In this document: positions 20,601-34,170 of the stretch, in pieces | How positions within the stretch are numbered: position 1 is the stretch's first letter | How the letters are laid out: every line of letters starts with the position of its first letter | Assembly: GCA_003254905.1 (NCBI GenBank) | Contig: QANU01101648.1 | Coordinates: 383,217-447,216 of the forward strand | Length of the DNA stretch: 64,000 bases | Direction: 5' to 3' | Source of the DNA: Nissolia schottii | Lineage: Eukaryota; Streptophyta; Magnoliopsida; Fabales; Fabaceae | Program-made: the position numbers and the translations under genes | The notes under the pieces: model-generated | Database searches by the model: none | The model's input: the letters and a program-made list of their open reading frames with translations, nothing else | What the model was told of the DNA's origin: nothing

Positions 20601-21770
20601 AAAATTACGGGGTTGGTGAGAATTACGGGGTCAAGACCCTGCAGGTAAGACCCTTCAGGTTAGCGCGACTTGGCCGCCACGATGCGGGCTAAAAGTGTGG
20701 TTGTAGCGGTGTGGCTGCAGCTGCAAGGGACAAGGGCGGAACCGCTAATACCTTCTACCGCGGGAGTAAAATGATTTTCAACAAAATGATGATGATTTTG
20801 ATACCGTTGTGTAGCCATATGGAATTGTATGACAGTATATGAGTTAGGGACTAGACTAGCAGACAGATGACGTAGATAATGAAGAATAGGTTCCCTGATC
20901 ACCTAGTAATATAGATAAAGCTGCTCAAGCTTAGTATGGAGATTAATAACTAGTAGGACCATAGTGTAATGGTGACACCTAGAGAACCCTGAGCGGCGGA
21001 ATAATAATTGAGTATGAAACAAGTTACGACGATTAAGCTTTCCCACTGAGAACGCAGTGCTCTCATCCCCCACTCCTTTATGGTTGTAGGTGAACACAAC
21101 AAGGATGCAAAGGACGTCAAAACAATGCAAGCAATACAAGGACGAGCAGCACTGAAGAAGATGGACAGAGGAATAAGGAAAACAGAGCTACGATAGAGAT
21201 CTCGCACTAGTCCTTAGTCAGTAGGCTATATACGTGTACTACTATGTAATTGTACGTAACATCTATAATATTACACGTGTAACTATTTGTGAATATATGA
21301 CATGGACCTTTGGTTGCTATGAATGTTGAATATACCTAATTAATATCAGTTAAGTATGCTACTTTATCGCTCACAATATATGTTCTGTCAAGAATCAGGC
21401 TAATATTTTATACTAGGATACGTATAAAGAAAAGTCAAAAATTGGGTCCATATTTCTGGGTAACTGTATTTTTAAACTCATAAGCAGGACTAAGTACTAT
21501 CCCAACCAAAAGAGATAACAACATAGTCGGCAGGTTTGCGACTTAAGCGTAGACTAGCTAGCTAGGGTGTTTCAAATCCTATTATACTGTATGATCATAC
21601 AAGGTATACCAAGGTCAACGTAGGTTGTCGCTGACTTACAGTTCTATCCTAGATATACTATCATGAAAACAATTTAAACACATAGCGTAACATAATCATC
21701 ATAGCGTAATCTTTTAACTGATACTGATAGCATAACATGACTTAATATTATTATATGTTTTATCTTGCAA
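20601..21770. other. Intergenic, possible retroelement debris
   Basis: Moderately GC-rich patch at 20630-20770. Open frames on the - strand (20660-20902, 20950-21207) show no domain. It may be remaining parts of the adjacent copia element, but nothing identifiable. Confidence 0.35.
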
Positions 21771-22610
21771 AAATATAGGTAAACTAAGATCCCATGCTTA
21801 GGGAGGTTCCCAGGTAAGAGATGTGCGTTACAATAGACAACTTAAATACCAAGTCTTATTTTAGCCAGAACCTTTCCTTAACAGAAATCTTCTCCTACCA
21901 GAATCTTTCCTAATCATAATCTTTGTTAAAGGTTTCTACGAAGCCTAATCAAACAATTCTAAGCATGTGAACATTTATATTATTTAATACTAATCATACA
22001 CATGTAACTTGACTTTAGTCAATGCAATAAAATAGGTGGTCCCATGTAGTTCTAAAATAGTTTCATGACTTTCTAAAACAATTTCATAAATATCTACTTC
22101 AGAAATAAGGAGTTTCTAAATAAATAATTATAAGAAAAAACTAACTAAATAACTTTATTAATAATTAGTTAAATAAAAGAATTCTGAATAATAATTAACT
22201 TCATAAATACATAAAATAAAATACTAAATTCTACCTCTTAGGATTTCATAAAACATGCATAAATAAAATAATTTTAAAATAAATAAATAACTTTAAAAAT
22301 AAATACGTGGTCTAAAATAGATCGTGAAGAAAACCACTCACTTGAAAATGACTAACCGCTAAGAAGCACTAAGCTGGGAGCTCCTGACACCCTACGTGGA
22401 GGCACTGCTTTCCCACGAATAGAAGACGAGAGGGAGAAAATAAATAAAAATAATTGGAGCGAAAAATCTTACAAAAGTGAAATCTCTTAAGCTCTTAAGT
22501 GAATTAGCAAGTCTAAACACTCACGGGAAGCTTCTATATATAAGGGGAGGAAGTGACCTCCTTCTATTGCTACTACCGATGTGAGACTAATTCTCGTGCA
22601 GCTGCAACAC
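21771..22610 (-). other. Possible solo LTR
   Basis: On the - strand a GTCTCACATCGG word (near 22586-22575) precedes a TATA-like CTTATATATAG at about 22545. Then comes a leader-like region containing GGAGCTCCCAGC. This arrangement is common in plant gypsy LTRs. No boundaries or duplicate LTR were found. Confidence 0.3.
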
Positions 22611-23847
22611 GCCGATTTTGTTTTTTTTTTCTCTAGGTCGTGACAAATATGCAATTGATTAGTTTGATAACTATAAAAGTGGTTTTTTTTTGTTCATTAC
22701 GATCAATTGTCAAACATATTATGTTATACAATTTGTGTGATTTTAGGTCTTATAAATTATTTAAAATGTTACATATCAATACAAATAAGTTCATGGATTT
22801 ATTTAAAATCATTTTCTTTCTAATAAGTAACATTTGCAATTTGGTGTTTTGCTTTTACAAAGTTTCAACGCTTTTGAGTAAAATCTCGCTTTTGATAACT
22901 TTGGTCACACTCATCCTCACTTGCGCTTCTTGTTGAAAGTTATTCGAGTTCAGATCCCAAAGCCTCTACGTGGGTTAGGGTTGGATGTGATAAGGTGCAA
23001 TGGGGTTAGGGTGGGAGTGGGGGATTATGGAGACGGCGATGGAGATGAAGGTGCAGTGTGTAAATTGGGTCATTGAATAAGGTTGAAAAGGGACAATGTG
23101 GATAGGAAGGGTGTAAATGGCTAAATTCCCCTTATCATAAACAGTGTTATCATCTATTAACTTTAAGGGAGATTTGTGTAATCTGGACAATTAGAAGGAA
23201 GCTCTGTGTAATTTTATTACATCTCAAGGGAGGTCAATGTAATTTACTCTAAAAAAATAAAGGAATTGAACTTCTATCAAAATATATTTTTATCATTAAA
23301 AATATTTAAAAGATAAAAATATATAAGTTGACAAAAAAAATTAATTTTAATACAATAATATTGTTTTAGTAAAATATTTTATATTATCAACCAATTATAT
23401 ATTATTATATGGCAAACGCTCAACTACTTTTAATAATATGATAATAAATCACCATGGAATAATTATGTAAAATACTTTGAATATGACCAAAACACATGGC
23501 ATGCATGTCTTAAAATTTCTCTAGCAATTGATAAATGGTTACTAAAAATAGTTGTAACTAAGGATTGGGTGTTCAATTAGTAATCAAAGCCAAACTAATT
23601 AGATACTCAAATGATAAAGTTTAAATTTAATATCCTTAATTAGTTCTCACTATAAAGTTGAGCCCTTAAGCTACAACACAATTGTGTTTAGATATATTAG
23701 TTTTTAATGTGCCTAAAAAATAAAAGTGACAGATAAAATGGACTAGAAAGAGTATTTGATTTCCTAAGAATTGGTTATCAAATTCATAATGCTACTATTC
23801 TCTTTGTTATTTCCCGTATCTTTCTAATTCCAAATGCAATCTTAATT
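22611..23847. other. AT-rich intergenic with one transposon-like end
   Basis: 23190-23255 contains 'agggaggtcaatgtaattta', a word often seen at ends of plant non-autonomous DNA elements. No matching opposite end was found. No gene is supported. Confidence 0.35.
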
Positions 23848-24279
23848 AGGGGGCGTGTGGTTCGCGGACTTTTTTATTCCCAAGAATACTATTCTCGAGA
23901 ATGTTATTCCTATAAAACGTTTTTCTAGGAATATGTTTTGAAAGTGTTTGGTTGCAAATTGAACTCTTAGCAACATTCCCGGGATAACAATATACTTTTA
24001 GAAAAATACCCATGATCAAACGATGTATGTAGGTGGTGGTCCGTCGTCGTCGGATAGTGGTCCAATGCCATCCGAAGATGGTCTATCACCATCAGATGGT
24101 GGCCTGGCCCCTTTCAGAGGTGTTCTGTTGCTTTCCTACAATGGGTCAACGCCTTTTGACGATGGTCCACCGCCGTCCGGTGGTGGTCCGTCACCGCCTA
24201 GTGGTGGTTAGTCACCTATTTAGGCCTACATCGCGGTGGTCTGTCACCGTCTGGCAATGGTTGACTGATGGGTGGTATT
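23848..24279. mobile_element. Possible DNA-transposon end followed by 21-bp minisatellite
   Basis: 23850-23900 reads GGGGGCGTGTGGTTCGCGGA, the form of end seen in many plant TIR elements. The matching inverted end was not found; it may have been lost where the SINE now sits. The interior holds the 21-bp array described separately. Confidence 0.35.
24038..24205 (+). repeat. 21-bp minisatellite, eight exact-length units
   Basis: Eight consecutive units of exactly 21 bp start GGTCC or a variant, for example GGTCCACCGCCGTCCGGTGGT (24143-24163, one base over the quote limit if extended). The + frame is open from 24023 to 24211 and encodes a 7-residue repeat of the form G-x-x-P-S-x-G. Preserved unit length with sequence divergence is consistent with, but does not prove, past coding. 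Confidence 0.85.
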
Positions 24280-24453
24280 GTCTGCCCGGGATTCAAGGCT
24301 TAGCCTTGACTAATCCGAGTCGACCCGGGTCGCGTACTTGGCTATGGCGAGTGAGTCTCTCAGCGGGGATAACTGCGTATACAAGGTCTCGAACTCGAAA
24401 TCTTGCTTAATTGATATCAAGCCACTTACCACTTGTACCAACCCCCGTTGGTT
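24280..24453 (-). mobile_element. tRNA-derived SINE, copy 2
   Basis: Reverse orientation copy of the element at 4697-4882. Shared blocks include 'ttagccttgactaatccg' and the B box 'gtctcgaactcg'. The 3' A-tail is not visible and no target duplication is clear, so it is older or truncated. Confidence 0.85.
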
Positions 24454-27400
24454 GTGACAAGGCTCTTTGATTTCACTTGTGCTAAACCAAGTTAGCAATA
24501 TTATTTACGTCTCCACCTTATAACGGTAAGCTATTTTTCTTTTTTTCCTTTCTTCCTTCTTTTCTTTAAAAGCTCTATATGAAACTTTGGTGTCGGTTTA
24601 ATTTTCTCCTTTAACTACCCACTCTCACCTATTACTTTCCAATTTTGATAAGGTCGCACCTTTTAATGCTCGTAAGGACAACAAAGCTGATCTTAAACTT
24701 CTATTTTGAGTCATAAACAATACTATACTATGTATGCTTTTTCAAAAGCAAAGATTAAAATAGAATCATAATCCGTTGCAATGTACGTATAATTAACAAC
24801 ACGTTCTAATTAATTTTTCACAATATACGCACCAGCAGATACTTCTTTTACTTTTTCACTGTCATTATCCTTTGACTATAATTTCTTTTTTGTACGCTTA
24901 TGGATTCTGTATAATATTGTTTCTTCTATTTTAAAGTAGTTGTTTATTTTTTTTATTTTGTCTATTTTAAAATAGTTATTCATTTTCTAAGTTTAGATTT
25001 ATTTCTTTTTTTAACCTATCCTTATTAAATAAACTCTCTAGTTTATTTATTATAATAACTCTAACTACACATTATAAATAAGGACAAAGAGAAAAAATAT
25101 TATTAATTTTTTTTATTTTCACATTTTTTAATCATTTTCTTAATTTATGTGTAAAAGAAAATGAACAACTATTTTAAAATGGAACAAGTAACTATTATCA
25201 TAAGAAAAATTATCTCAAAAATGTATCGAAAGTCCTTTTAAAAAAAAAAAGAGGAAGAAAATTCAGTGCGGCAATAACTCTATTGTTTTATGATATATTG
25301 ATGAAATTGTCTAAATATATTAATTTATTAATGTACTTAAAAGTGAACGTAACAACTATAAAAAATAAAGAGAGTAATAAAAATAGTTTAATTGTTATTT
25401 ATTAATGGTCTAAAATATTTTATATTATCATGTAACTAAATCATTATACATGCATAATATTTTAAATAATAAAAAAATAGCCTGAATTTGTTTATAAGAC
25501 AAGATTTAGTTAAAATATGATAATGTAAAACACATTATATTCTAAATACATAACAATTAAAACTAACAATAAATAAGATGGAAGGGTAAAATTTCTGTGC
25601 GATGAGTCGTACCTACCTAGTGGCCAATATATGACTACACGCTCTTAATTGGAGTTACCACTGTGGGGTCTATAAAAGGTCACTGAACAGACCAAAACCT
25701 GAAAAAGAAAGAGAGAAGAGATTGATCAACTCAATGACAATCTCAGTCTAAGAGCAAGTTAAAGGGCAAAAGGAATGAGAGAGACTTCAATTTGATGGAG
25801 GGAAGAGACATGTGAGTTAATTTTGTTTGCAGGAGTCAAATTGATGAAAATGAATATATTTATATCTCTAGTGTATTATTATAAACTGTTGCCCCCACCC
25901 ATCTTTGTTTATTTACAATAAAAGAAAGTATTTCATCAATTTATTTTTAGTTATCATTTTTTTATTTTTAAATTCATTGTTAATTATATGTATTTGAATG
26001 CATCAATTAATAATATATTCAAAAATAAAAAATGACAACCAAAAATAAATAAATAAAATATTATTTATATTTATTTTAGTTATAAGACCATTCACACATA
26101 TATTAGATAAAAAATTAAAATATAAATCCTACTAAAATATTATTTAATATTTAAGGAATAAATAGGTATGAACACAATATTCTATATTAAAATGGGTATC
26201 GATAATATAATTCTAACCTTTTATTTTAGTTTCAATGCCCTTTATATGGCTACTACCTCTTACGGATCATCAGTGAACAGTGATGATTTCCATCTGCAGA
26301 GAGAGAGAGAGAGAGAGAGAGATGGCACGTGGAAATCAGTGCCATGCATGAGAGACCCCCCTAAAAGTATAAATGCTTACCTTCCTCCGAAACAGTACTT
26401 TGTCCTCAATGGATGTAAGTGAAAAACAATTGAATTCATATATAACCAGAGAGAAAGGAAGGGAGGGTCGCAACAAGAGAGTTCATGATTTTTCGACACG
26501 TGTAATGATTGATGTGTTCGATCCCAGAGAACTTAAAATAAGGTGCAATCCCACTTATGTAAAATGAGTAATACTTACATTTTAATTTACACACTTTAAT
26601 AAAAAAAATATTTAGTATTTGAAGAGATAAAAAAATAAATTATTAAATATTATTTATTAAAGTGTGTAAATTAATAAATAAATTTTAAATTTTTGAACAT
26701 TTTTCATTTTTTAACGTAAAATTGAATTGAGAGAGATAATAAATAATCCTAAACTTGAAAGATGAACATCAATTTGAATTTTTTTAAAAAAAAAATTGCA
26801 TAAGTTATTCAAATGAATTATAATATATCATGTAATTCAAGGGAAAAAAATGAGTCTAATTGTTACGCATTTATAATATAAAACATTTTTATATCGTTAT
26901 TCAATAATTTTTTTTTATAAACATGACTCTTTAAATAGTAAGTGAAAAAGTTCATTTTTATTTATATAATAAGATCTTATTAAATAATAGTATAAAAAAT
27001 TTTACACTATGCATAGCAATTAAACTAAATAAAAAATAGACAAAAATCACAAAATCGTCAATTTGATATCTGTAATCAAAATACAAGAAATAAATTAGTA
27101 GTTCTTCAAAGGTGAAAGCTACCGTGTCTCCCAAAAAATAGAACTATGGTACCTTTATTTTTTAATCAATCAAATTAAGCACTAAAAAAATAAATTAATA
27201 TATTTCTCCTCTTAACTATTATTATAAAATTTATATTTAAATTTACTTATTTTTTATTCATCTTAATTTGACTTCAAATCTTTATTCTTAAAAATTAAAT
27301 TTATTTATTCACAAAAATAAATATTTTAACATGCAAATTCTTTACTTTAGATTAGAAAATAATTATGTTTGAAAATAATGATATTTAAAATTAAACTAAA

Positions 27401-28020
27401 TTAAAAAATAAATTTAAATATAATGCTTAGATAAAAAAATTGATTTTAATTGGTTAAAAAAAACTCCATACCTCCATTTTTTTTAACAGCACCATCGTCT
27501 TCACCATTTGATCTCTAATTTTGTAGGTTTGAAATTAAGTTATCGGATTTTATGTACTTAAAAATCAAAGTTTCTTATATTTTAAATTAAAAAAATAGAA
27601 TAATGTTTTGTAAAATTATTCTATGCCCCGATATTTAAGTTCAAAATTAATTTATTCAAAAGAAATAAGATTTTGTTAATAAATATTTTTAGAGTGCTTA
27701 TTAAAAAAAAGTAAAAATAATAATTTCGCATTAAAAAAATTAAATTTATATATTTTCAAATACTTTCGGTAAGTTACATATTTTCAATATAATTAAATGT
27801 TTTATAAACATTTTAATTTTGTTAACCAAAGTGGTATATATATTATGGTATCATTATGAGGAGACCGTTTCCTTAGAAGAAGGTACGGATGGTAGCCGTT
27901 TTCAGGTGGAAAGGCTAATTAGCTACTGGCCTGGCATCATGCCACAGTATCCGTCATGGTGTGGTCACAGATAGAGTCAGAATGAGAGAGACTCACCACA
28001 ACAAAATACAACACAGAGTG
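24454..28020. other. Very AT-rich intergenic
   Basis: No gene supported. A (GA)n microsatellite lies at 26298-26321. Open frames at 26168-26422 and 26373-26567 include that microsatellite and have no domain. Confidence 0.5.
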
Positions 28021-28070
28021 TTTGTGTGTGTGTGTGCGTGGACTAATTCACCTCTCTCTCTCTCTCTCTG
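28020..28070. repeat. (GT)n and (CT)n microsatellites
   Basis: A GT run at about 28023-28037 and a CT run at about 28052-28068, within a somewhat GC-richer patch (27850-28280) that shows no recognised gene. Confidence 0.8.
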
Positions 28071-28739
28071 CGTTGCCTCAGAAAGAAAGAGAATGGCCTA
28101 AGCCTTGGTCGAATGGTCAGATCAAGGAAGCACGTGTCTGCATCACATACACTCATCATTGTCTTGTCAAATCATTTGGAATCATTAATGACTACCCACC
28201 GTCACTCAACTCCATCTTCATCATCATCTATTACGGTATTGCCTCCCACCAATACCAAAAATTACGCCCCTCCCCCTCTTATCTGATAAATTTTAAAATT
28301 TTATAAATGTCAATGAATTTTATCATTATTAATTAAATTTAATAATTTAAATTATGTTATAATTTTATATTTTATATTTTTATTTCATTTTTTTAATTTT
28401 ACGTAAAATCTCAATTTTAATAATTTTATTGGTGTTATTAAATTTGGCTTGTCTCAATTTAATCTACTCAAAACTTAATGACCCGATCATAATATCTAAA
28501 TTGATTCTCTTAAATAACGTTTTGTAAATGTCACATGACAAAAAATATGATGACATTAAAGACAAAACATACTTAGAGGAGAAAATTAAACATAAAACTT
28601 AAATTTTTTTAAAAAAATTTAACTAATTTCTTTATATTCAAAAAATAAGAATACAAGAGAGCTAATTTCTATATATTCAAAATGGAAAAAAAAGAAGCAA
28701 GAAATGCATCTTTGTTATTCTTATATTTTTGTATTTTTT

Positions 28740-29640
28740 GTTGAGATCAAACCTACACTCGAATCGGTACAACCCGATGAGACCTGGCAACAACCTAACC
28801 CAACTCGATATTGACCTGGTTCGCTAGTCCATCAAGAAAATTTGTTCAAAAGTCCATTAAGTGTAATATGAAATTTGAACATATGACGTGTTGGATGGGA
28901 GGCTATCTTGGTTACCACTAGACTGAAGGAGTTGCTATGTTATAGGCAGCTCGGTCTTTTATTTGGCTGTTTCTTGCGGGTGTTAGTTCTGTCTTGCCTT
29001 ATTGGGGTGCTTGTTAGTACCTTGCTGCTTCCCTTGATGCCTTTGCAGAAGGGGAAATGGGTTTTTGGTGTTCCTTGCCTTGTGGGGATTGGATTATTAT
29101 TCGGTGTTGTGGTAGCTCAGTTTTGTTGGATTGTTTTCAAGTTTGGGTGTTGTTTGGTGCTCGATGCGGAATTTGTTCGTTTTGATTTGTTGTTGGCTTT
29201 GTTTCCCTCAATTGCTTTCTCGTGTTGCTTCGTTATTATTTGTTGCTTGCTCTTAGATTGGCAGGTGTCATTGGTTGGGTGTTTTCCCCCATTTTTTTGT
29301 TGTTGTTTTATTTTTTTTGTGGAATGCAGCAATGGTCTTTTGTGAAGTATAGGTTGTATTTTTTGTGTAGCCTTCGGCTGGTCTCACCCCTTTTTGGTCC
29401 TTGTGAGCTCTTGTGCATCTAAAAAAATTATGTTATAGTGTGTATATATTTTACACCTAAAATGTATTAAATTGATAATTATTCTTTTATTTTTGTATTT
29501 TTTGTATTTACTAAAGTATTAATATAATTTTATATATTATTTAGTTGTATCCGATAATTCAACAATTGACTCAATGGCTCACTAGTTAAACTTATGACTT
29601 GGTGACCTAGTGTATTGACCAAGCTGATCATCGAGCCGAC
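28740..29640 (+). other. T/G-rich repeat-like block, possibly LINE 3' region
   Basis: 28890-29415 is T/G-rich on the + strand, unlike its AT-rich surroundings. It holds a 145-codon open frame (28908-29345) made of hydrophobic residues (Leu, Val, Phe, Cys), a product of T-richness. Its end ('ccttcggctggtctc', then a short A-run at 29421-29427) resembles the 3' end of a plant LINE. Flanking tracts at 28750-28830 and 29560-29640 share words such as 'gacctggt' and 'gtgaccta' in inverted sense. Identity is uncertain. Confidence 0.3.
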
Positions 29641-29816
29641 TTTTATAAGTATACTTCCTACTAATATAAGTGATTTCACAAACGAGATTGCAATATTGGG
29701 ACAAATACATATTAAGAAAATGAGACAAAAATAAAATAAAAAAATTATACTATTTTTAAAAAAAATACCAAAAATTAACTTAATTATTGCATCTATGAAA
29801 AAAAAAAAGACCAAAC

Positions 29817-30003
29817 TTTTTTTTAGGTTGCCTGTCCGGTATTCAAGGACTTAGCCTTGACTAATCCGGGTCTACCCGGGTCGCGCACCTGGCTATGGCG
29901 GGTGAGTCTCCCAGCGAGGATAACTGCGTTCACAAGGTCTCGAACTCGGGACCTTGCTTGAGCAATACCAAACCGCTTACCACTTGGACCAACTCCCGTT
30001 GGT
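29817..30003 (-). mobile_element. tRNA-derived SINE, copy 3
   Basis: Reverse copy with its A-tail visible as T8 at 29817-29824, followed by 'aggttgcctgtccggtattc'. The B box (gtctcgaactcgg) and A box (ccacttggacca) are well kept. The flanks are A-rich on both sides, so the target duplication cannot be delimited. It looks nearly full length compared with copy 1. Confidence 0.88.
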
Positions 30004-33000
30004 AAAAAAATAAAAGAGTTTGCTAAAGAGTTTGATTGACTTTGATATCTATAATAAAATAAAGAGTTTGATTGACTTTAATATCGGTAATAAAATAAGA
30101 TCTATTAGCATGAGACATGATGATATAAAGTATAATATGTAAGGTCTAATAATTTTTTAATATTATATTGTTATATTATAATGTTTTATAAAAAATTATT
30201 ATATAATATACTATTATCATACGTTTACAAGTAATTTTAATAATAATAAAGTATTGAGTGAAATAATAATTACAAAATAATAACTTCTATAAGGGAAAGG
30301 TAATGTTGCCCTGACTATATGTAATTTGCACTTTATTTTTTCCTTAAAATTGTTCAAATCTCTTAACATTTTATAGCAATACAAAATGGACTCCTATGTA
30401 ACCACACTATTCTCGTCTCATTTCTCTCTCTTCTCCGGCTCTTCAAGCACATGAGGGTAACTAGGTCATATAATAGTTATTTTGCTATATTATAAAACGT
30501 TTGGGGTTAATTTGTACATTTTTAAAAGGTAAGGGTAAATTGAACACAATGTATCGTTCAATGAATAAATTGTTTTTTCTCCCTAACTTTTATTATTTAT
30601 TTAAATATAAATTTATAAAATATATTGTATTATTTTAAAATTGATTAATATTAATTATATTAACTATCAATACTCAGTACTTTTTACTATTTGAATGATT
30701 AATTTATATTAAAATTATCTTTTATTTATTTCATTATTTTTTATTATTTTTATTATTTTTTATTTGAATAATATATTAAAAATAGAAATACTTTCTTAAA
30801 TTTATATATTTTAATATTTTTACTATAATTTTTAGCATAATATATAAAAAGGAAATTGAATTAAAATGACAAATTATATTAAATATCTAAATATAAAAGT
30901 AAATATTATAATTAAAATATTAATTTATTAATTTATTATGTATAATTATTTTCATTTTGAATATTACTAAGTACTTGTTCCTATATTTTGATAAAAAATA
31001 ATTTATTTTTATATTAGTGAGTATTTATTTTATGGTAATTATCATTTAGTTATTAAATATTATTTGTTACAAAATACTAGTATAATTTTATTTTCTTTAT
31101 TAATTATTAAATAATCTTTTATTTATTTGATTAACCACTTAAATATTTACCAATATTTTTATTTATTATTTTATATTATTTATTTAATAATTTATTATTT
31201 TTTATTGTATTATTTATTATTATTTAATAAATAAAAAATATTGAGAGAAATATCGTATGTTTCAATTTAATCAAGATTTATCATATATCTCTAGGTTTGA
31301 TTTATAAGTTATCGACCATTTTTAATTACATATATATAAAAGAAATTTGATATGTGACTTTATACCGTAGAGTAATTGCATTAAATAATTGATAAAGTTA
31401 TTACATATTATATCAGTTCACCCTAAAATTATGTCCCCTCTTGTATAATTGTGATATCTAATTACTTATATGTCATTTTCTCATTTGGCATTTCATTCTT
31501 ATATTAGATATCTATATATTATTTGGAAAAATATAAAAATGGAATAATAATATTCACGGTGGTTGATTTTATGTTTAAAAAATGATTCTTAGTAAAATTA
31601 ATTTTTTTAGAGTTGATTTTGATCAAAAGGATCATTTATATATCACGTGTGTGTTTAGATACCTTTAATTGAAATTGATTTTGATTGAATTAATATATGT
31701 TTTAATAGTACTTATTGAAATTACCTTTAAATATGTAATTACTTTTAAAAAAAAAGTACAAATCGGTGTTGAAGTTACAGACAAAGATACAGATAAGGAT
31801 AAAATGGGTAACTAGTCATTAAAATATTTTAATTTGATTGAAAATTATTTTGATGAATGGAAAAGCAACAAATTCTTAACTCCATTTTTTTCGCCAAAAT
31901 CAATTTTAAAAAGTAACTTCTACCACAAAACCAAACCTTTGTAATTTGTGCCAAAATCAATTTTGAAGGACCAAAATCAACTTGCCCACCCCATATTACC
32001 CTTTTGCCCATTTCTTCATCTTCATATCTTCTCTTTTCATTTTTTTTCATTCTTTTCCTTACTTTATTACCATCTTGTTTCATTCTTATCATTAATTGAA
32101 GTATACATATCTCACAATATTACAAACAGATTAATTTATCTCTGTATACATATCTCACAATATTACAAACAGATTAATCCTATTGTAAGTATAAACATAT
32201 GCTTATTATACTTATGTTTTGAAAATTATAACTCAATATTCAGGTATAGCTTTTTACTAGATTAATTTATAGTTAAAAATAAATTAGTATAAATAAGTTA
32301 ATCTACCAATTATTAGTAGAAATTAATAATTATTTTGTATATAAATTATAGGATGAAATTGAAATGAATAATCATCTGTGATAATTAATTTCTTATTGTA
32401 AGTATATATTAAATCAAAGAGTTGCATGCATATGAGTGAGTGTCTCCTTTTTATGTTGTCAATTACCACACACAGTTTATTGTACTACTCTATTATATCT
32501 TCAAATTAGTAACTATAAAAGGTATGGCTTTCATGAGAGTTGAGGGATTATTTTCTAATTAAGTAGTGATGTCAAAGTGTTAAGTGTTAACCATACATGA
32601 AGTTGTTAAGTTTTATTGGTAAAACTTATTTAATTATTTACTATTGGCAACAAAAATAAAAACTAATATGCATGGAAATTAGAAAAGAAGCTAAATAATT
32701 ATCCGCTGGAGTTCATGTTTGCTTTTGAAAAAACATTTAGGTACTGCTGTTATTGTAGTTCCTTGTCAGCTCTGACTCACACGGTAGATAGACAACAAAT
32801 TGAATCCAAAAAATATTACCACTGTCCACTGTAAAAAAATATGAACGCGTCCAAAACATGTAATAATAAAAAGCATAAATGTGCTTCTTAACTATAGCCA
32901 AAAAAATATAGATTAATATTGCATGAATGATTGAAAAAGCATTGACTTAATAATGGATTATGTAATTTTGACAAAGTCATGGTTTTGGGTTCCAAACAGA

Positions 33001-33420
33001 AGCCAAACATGCTACTAGTATCACTCATGGGTTCTTCTGTGTTATGATGGGTGTATATATTGAAGTAATAAACAGCAATTTGTGTTAATTAGAAGATGGT
33101 TTTACATCATTAATTAGTTGATATTGCATGAAGTGACTTTACTAGCATAGTTGGACCGGGGACAAGTGGAAGTGGTGATCGAATTTGGCCATTATGTATC
33201 TATTGATTTGAGGCTAAAACTTCACCAATGAGTGGCTTCCCAATAAGATAACCACTTTACAACCTCAACTGTCCCATTTCTTTATATGGTTCAACTCTAT
33301 TATATGTGCCTTTTTTATTGTTATTATATAAATATATCAAAAATATTATTTATACACTCAAAAAATATATGAGGAACTGTTATTGTGAAAATATATGACA
33401 AGAGTATTCAAGTAAATTCG
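30004..33420. other. Extremely AT-rich intergenic
   Basis: No gene supported. 31580-32000 has 'gtgtgtttagatacc' and several 'aaaatcaatttt' words in both orientations, suggesting decayed MITE sequence. A similar 'gtgtgtttggatt' start occurs at 42350. Confidence 0.5.
32101..32178. repeat. Tandem duplication, 43-bp period
   Basis: A 35-bp stretch beginning GTATACATATCTCACAATAT occurs exactly twice (32101-32135 and 32144-32178), separated by 8 bp. The exact identity suggests a recent duplication. Confidence 0.9.
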
Positions 33421-34170
33421 TTAAAGGGATTTTTAAAGATAATGAAAAGGTCAAAAGAAAAGCTCTCTATCAATGCAATCAAGGACAAACATTATTGAGA
33501 AGTTCACGATCGACAATGTTAGTTAACCATGAGTAGTTAAGGAAGTTGGAATCAACCAAATTGAACAAGTGTAGGAAAGAAATATTCCTTGACTTTTCCC
33601 TAACTAAGAGTTAGTAGACAATCATTAAGAATTCGAGAGTAAGCAATGAACCGACCCAAATTGATGATGTAGGCCACCCCAATCAAACCTTTGATGAAAT
33701 TGGAATGATAAATAAAGGAGTTGAACTTTCAAACTGTCAAAGTACGATGAGTTTGAAAAGAAATCAAGTTACCTTACAATGATAGCAACTACCCACTTCG
33801 CGAAAAATAAGGAAGTTGGGAAAGGTGGAGTTCTGAGAATCAAGCTGCAACTGTCCAGGAAAACACGTGGCAAGCAAGCATGGAGTCACTGAAGGCTATA
33901 AATAGGGACGCCCGGAGGAGTAATTTTACCCGTTAAGAATTCTCAAAGTCTTAACACGTCCCTAAAACATAGAGCACTAAGAAAACTCAAGTAGATTTCT
34001 GATTTCTTTTTTTTATTTATTCTTCTTGTTTCGCTTTTGTTTTCTTTTAGTTTATTTCTTTAGTGATTTAAGTTCATTTCATTGTATCTTTGTTACAATA
34101 TGTGTACCAAACACTATTTGTTATTCCAGTAAATAGCGATTGTTGTTCTTGAATCTGCATCTTTGCTAAA
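33421..34170 (+). other. Possible solo LTR
   Basis: A TATA-like GCTATAAATAGGGACG at 33895-33910 is followed by a T-rich leader and a 'tgtatctttgttacaat' stretch, giving a U3-R-like arrangement. The section 33780-33930 is GC-richer than its flanks. No paired LTR, primer site or boundary was found. Confidence 0.3.

Noticed and set aside
24033..24410. 125-codon open frame running from the minisatellite into the SINE
   Set aside because: It crosses two unrelated repeats and has no family features.
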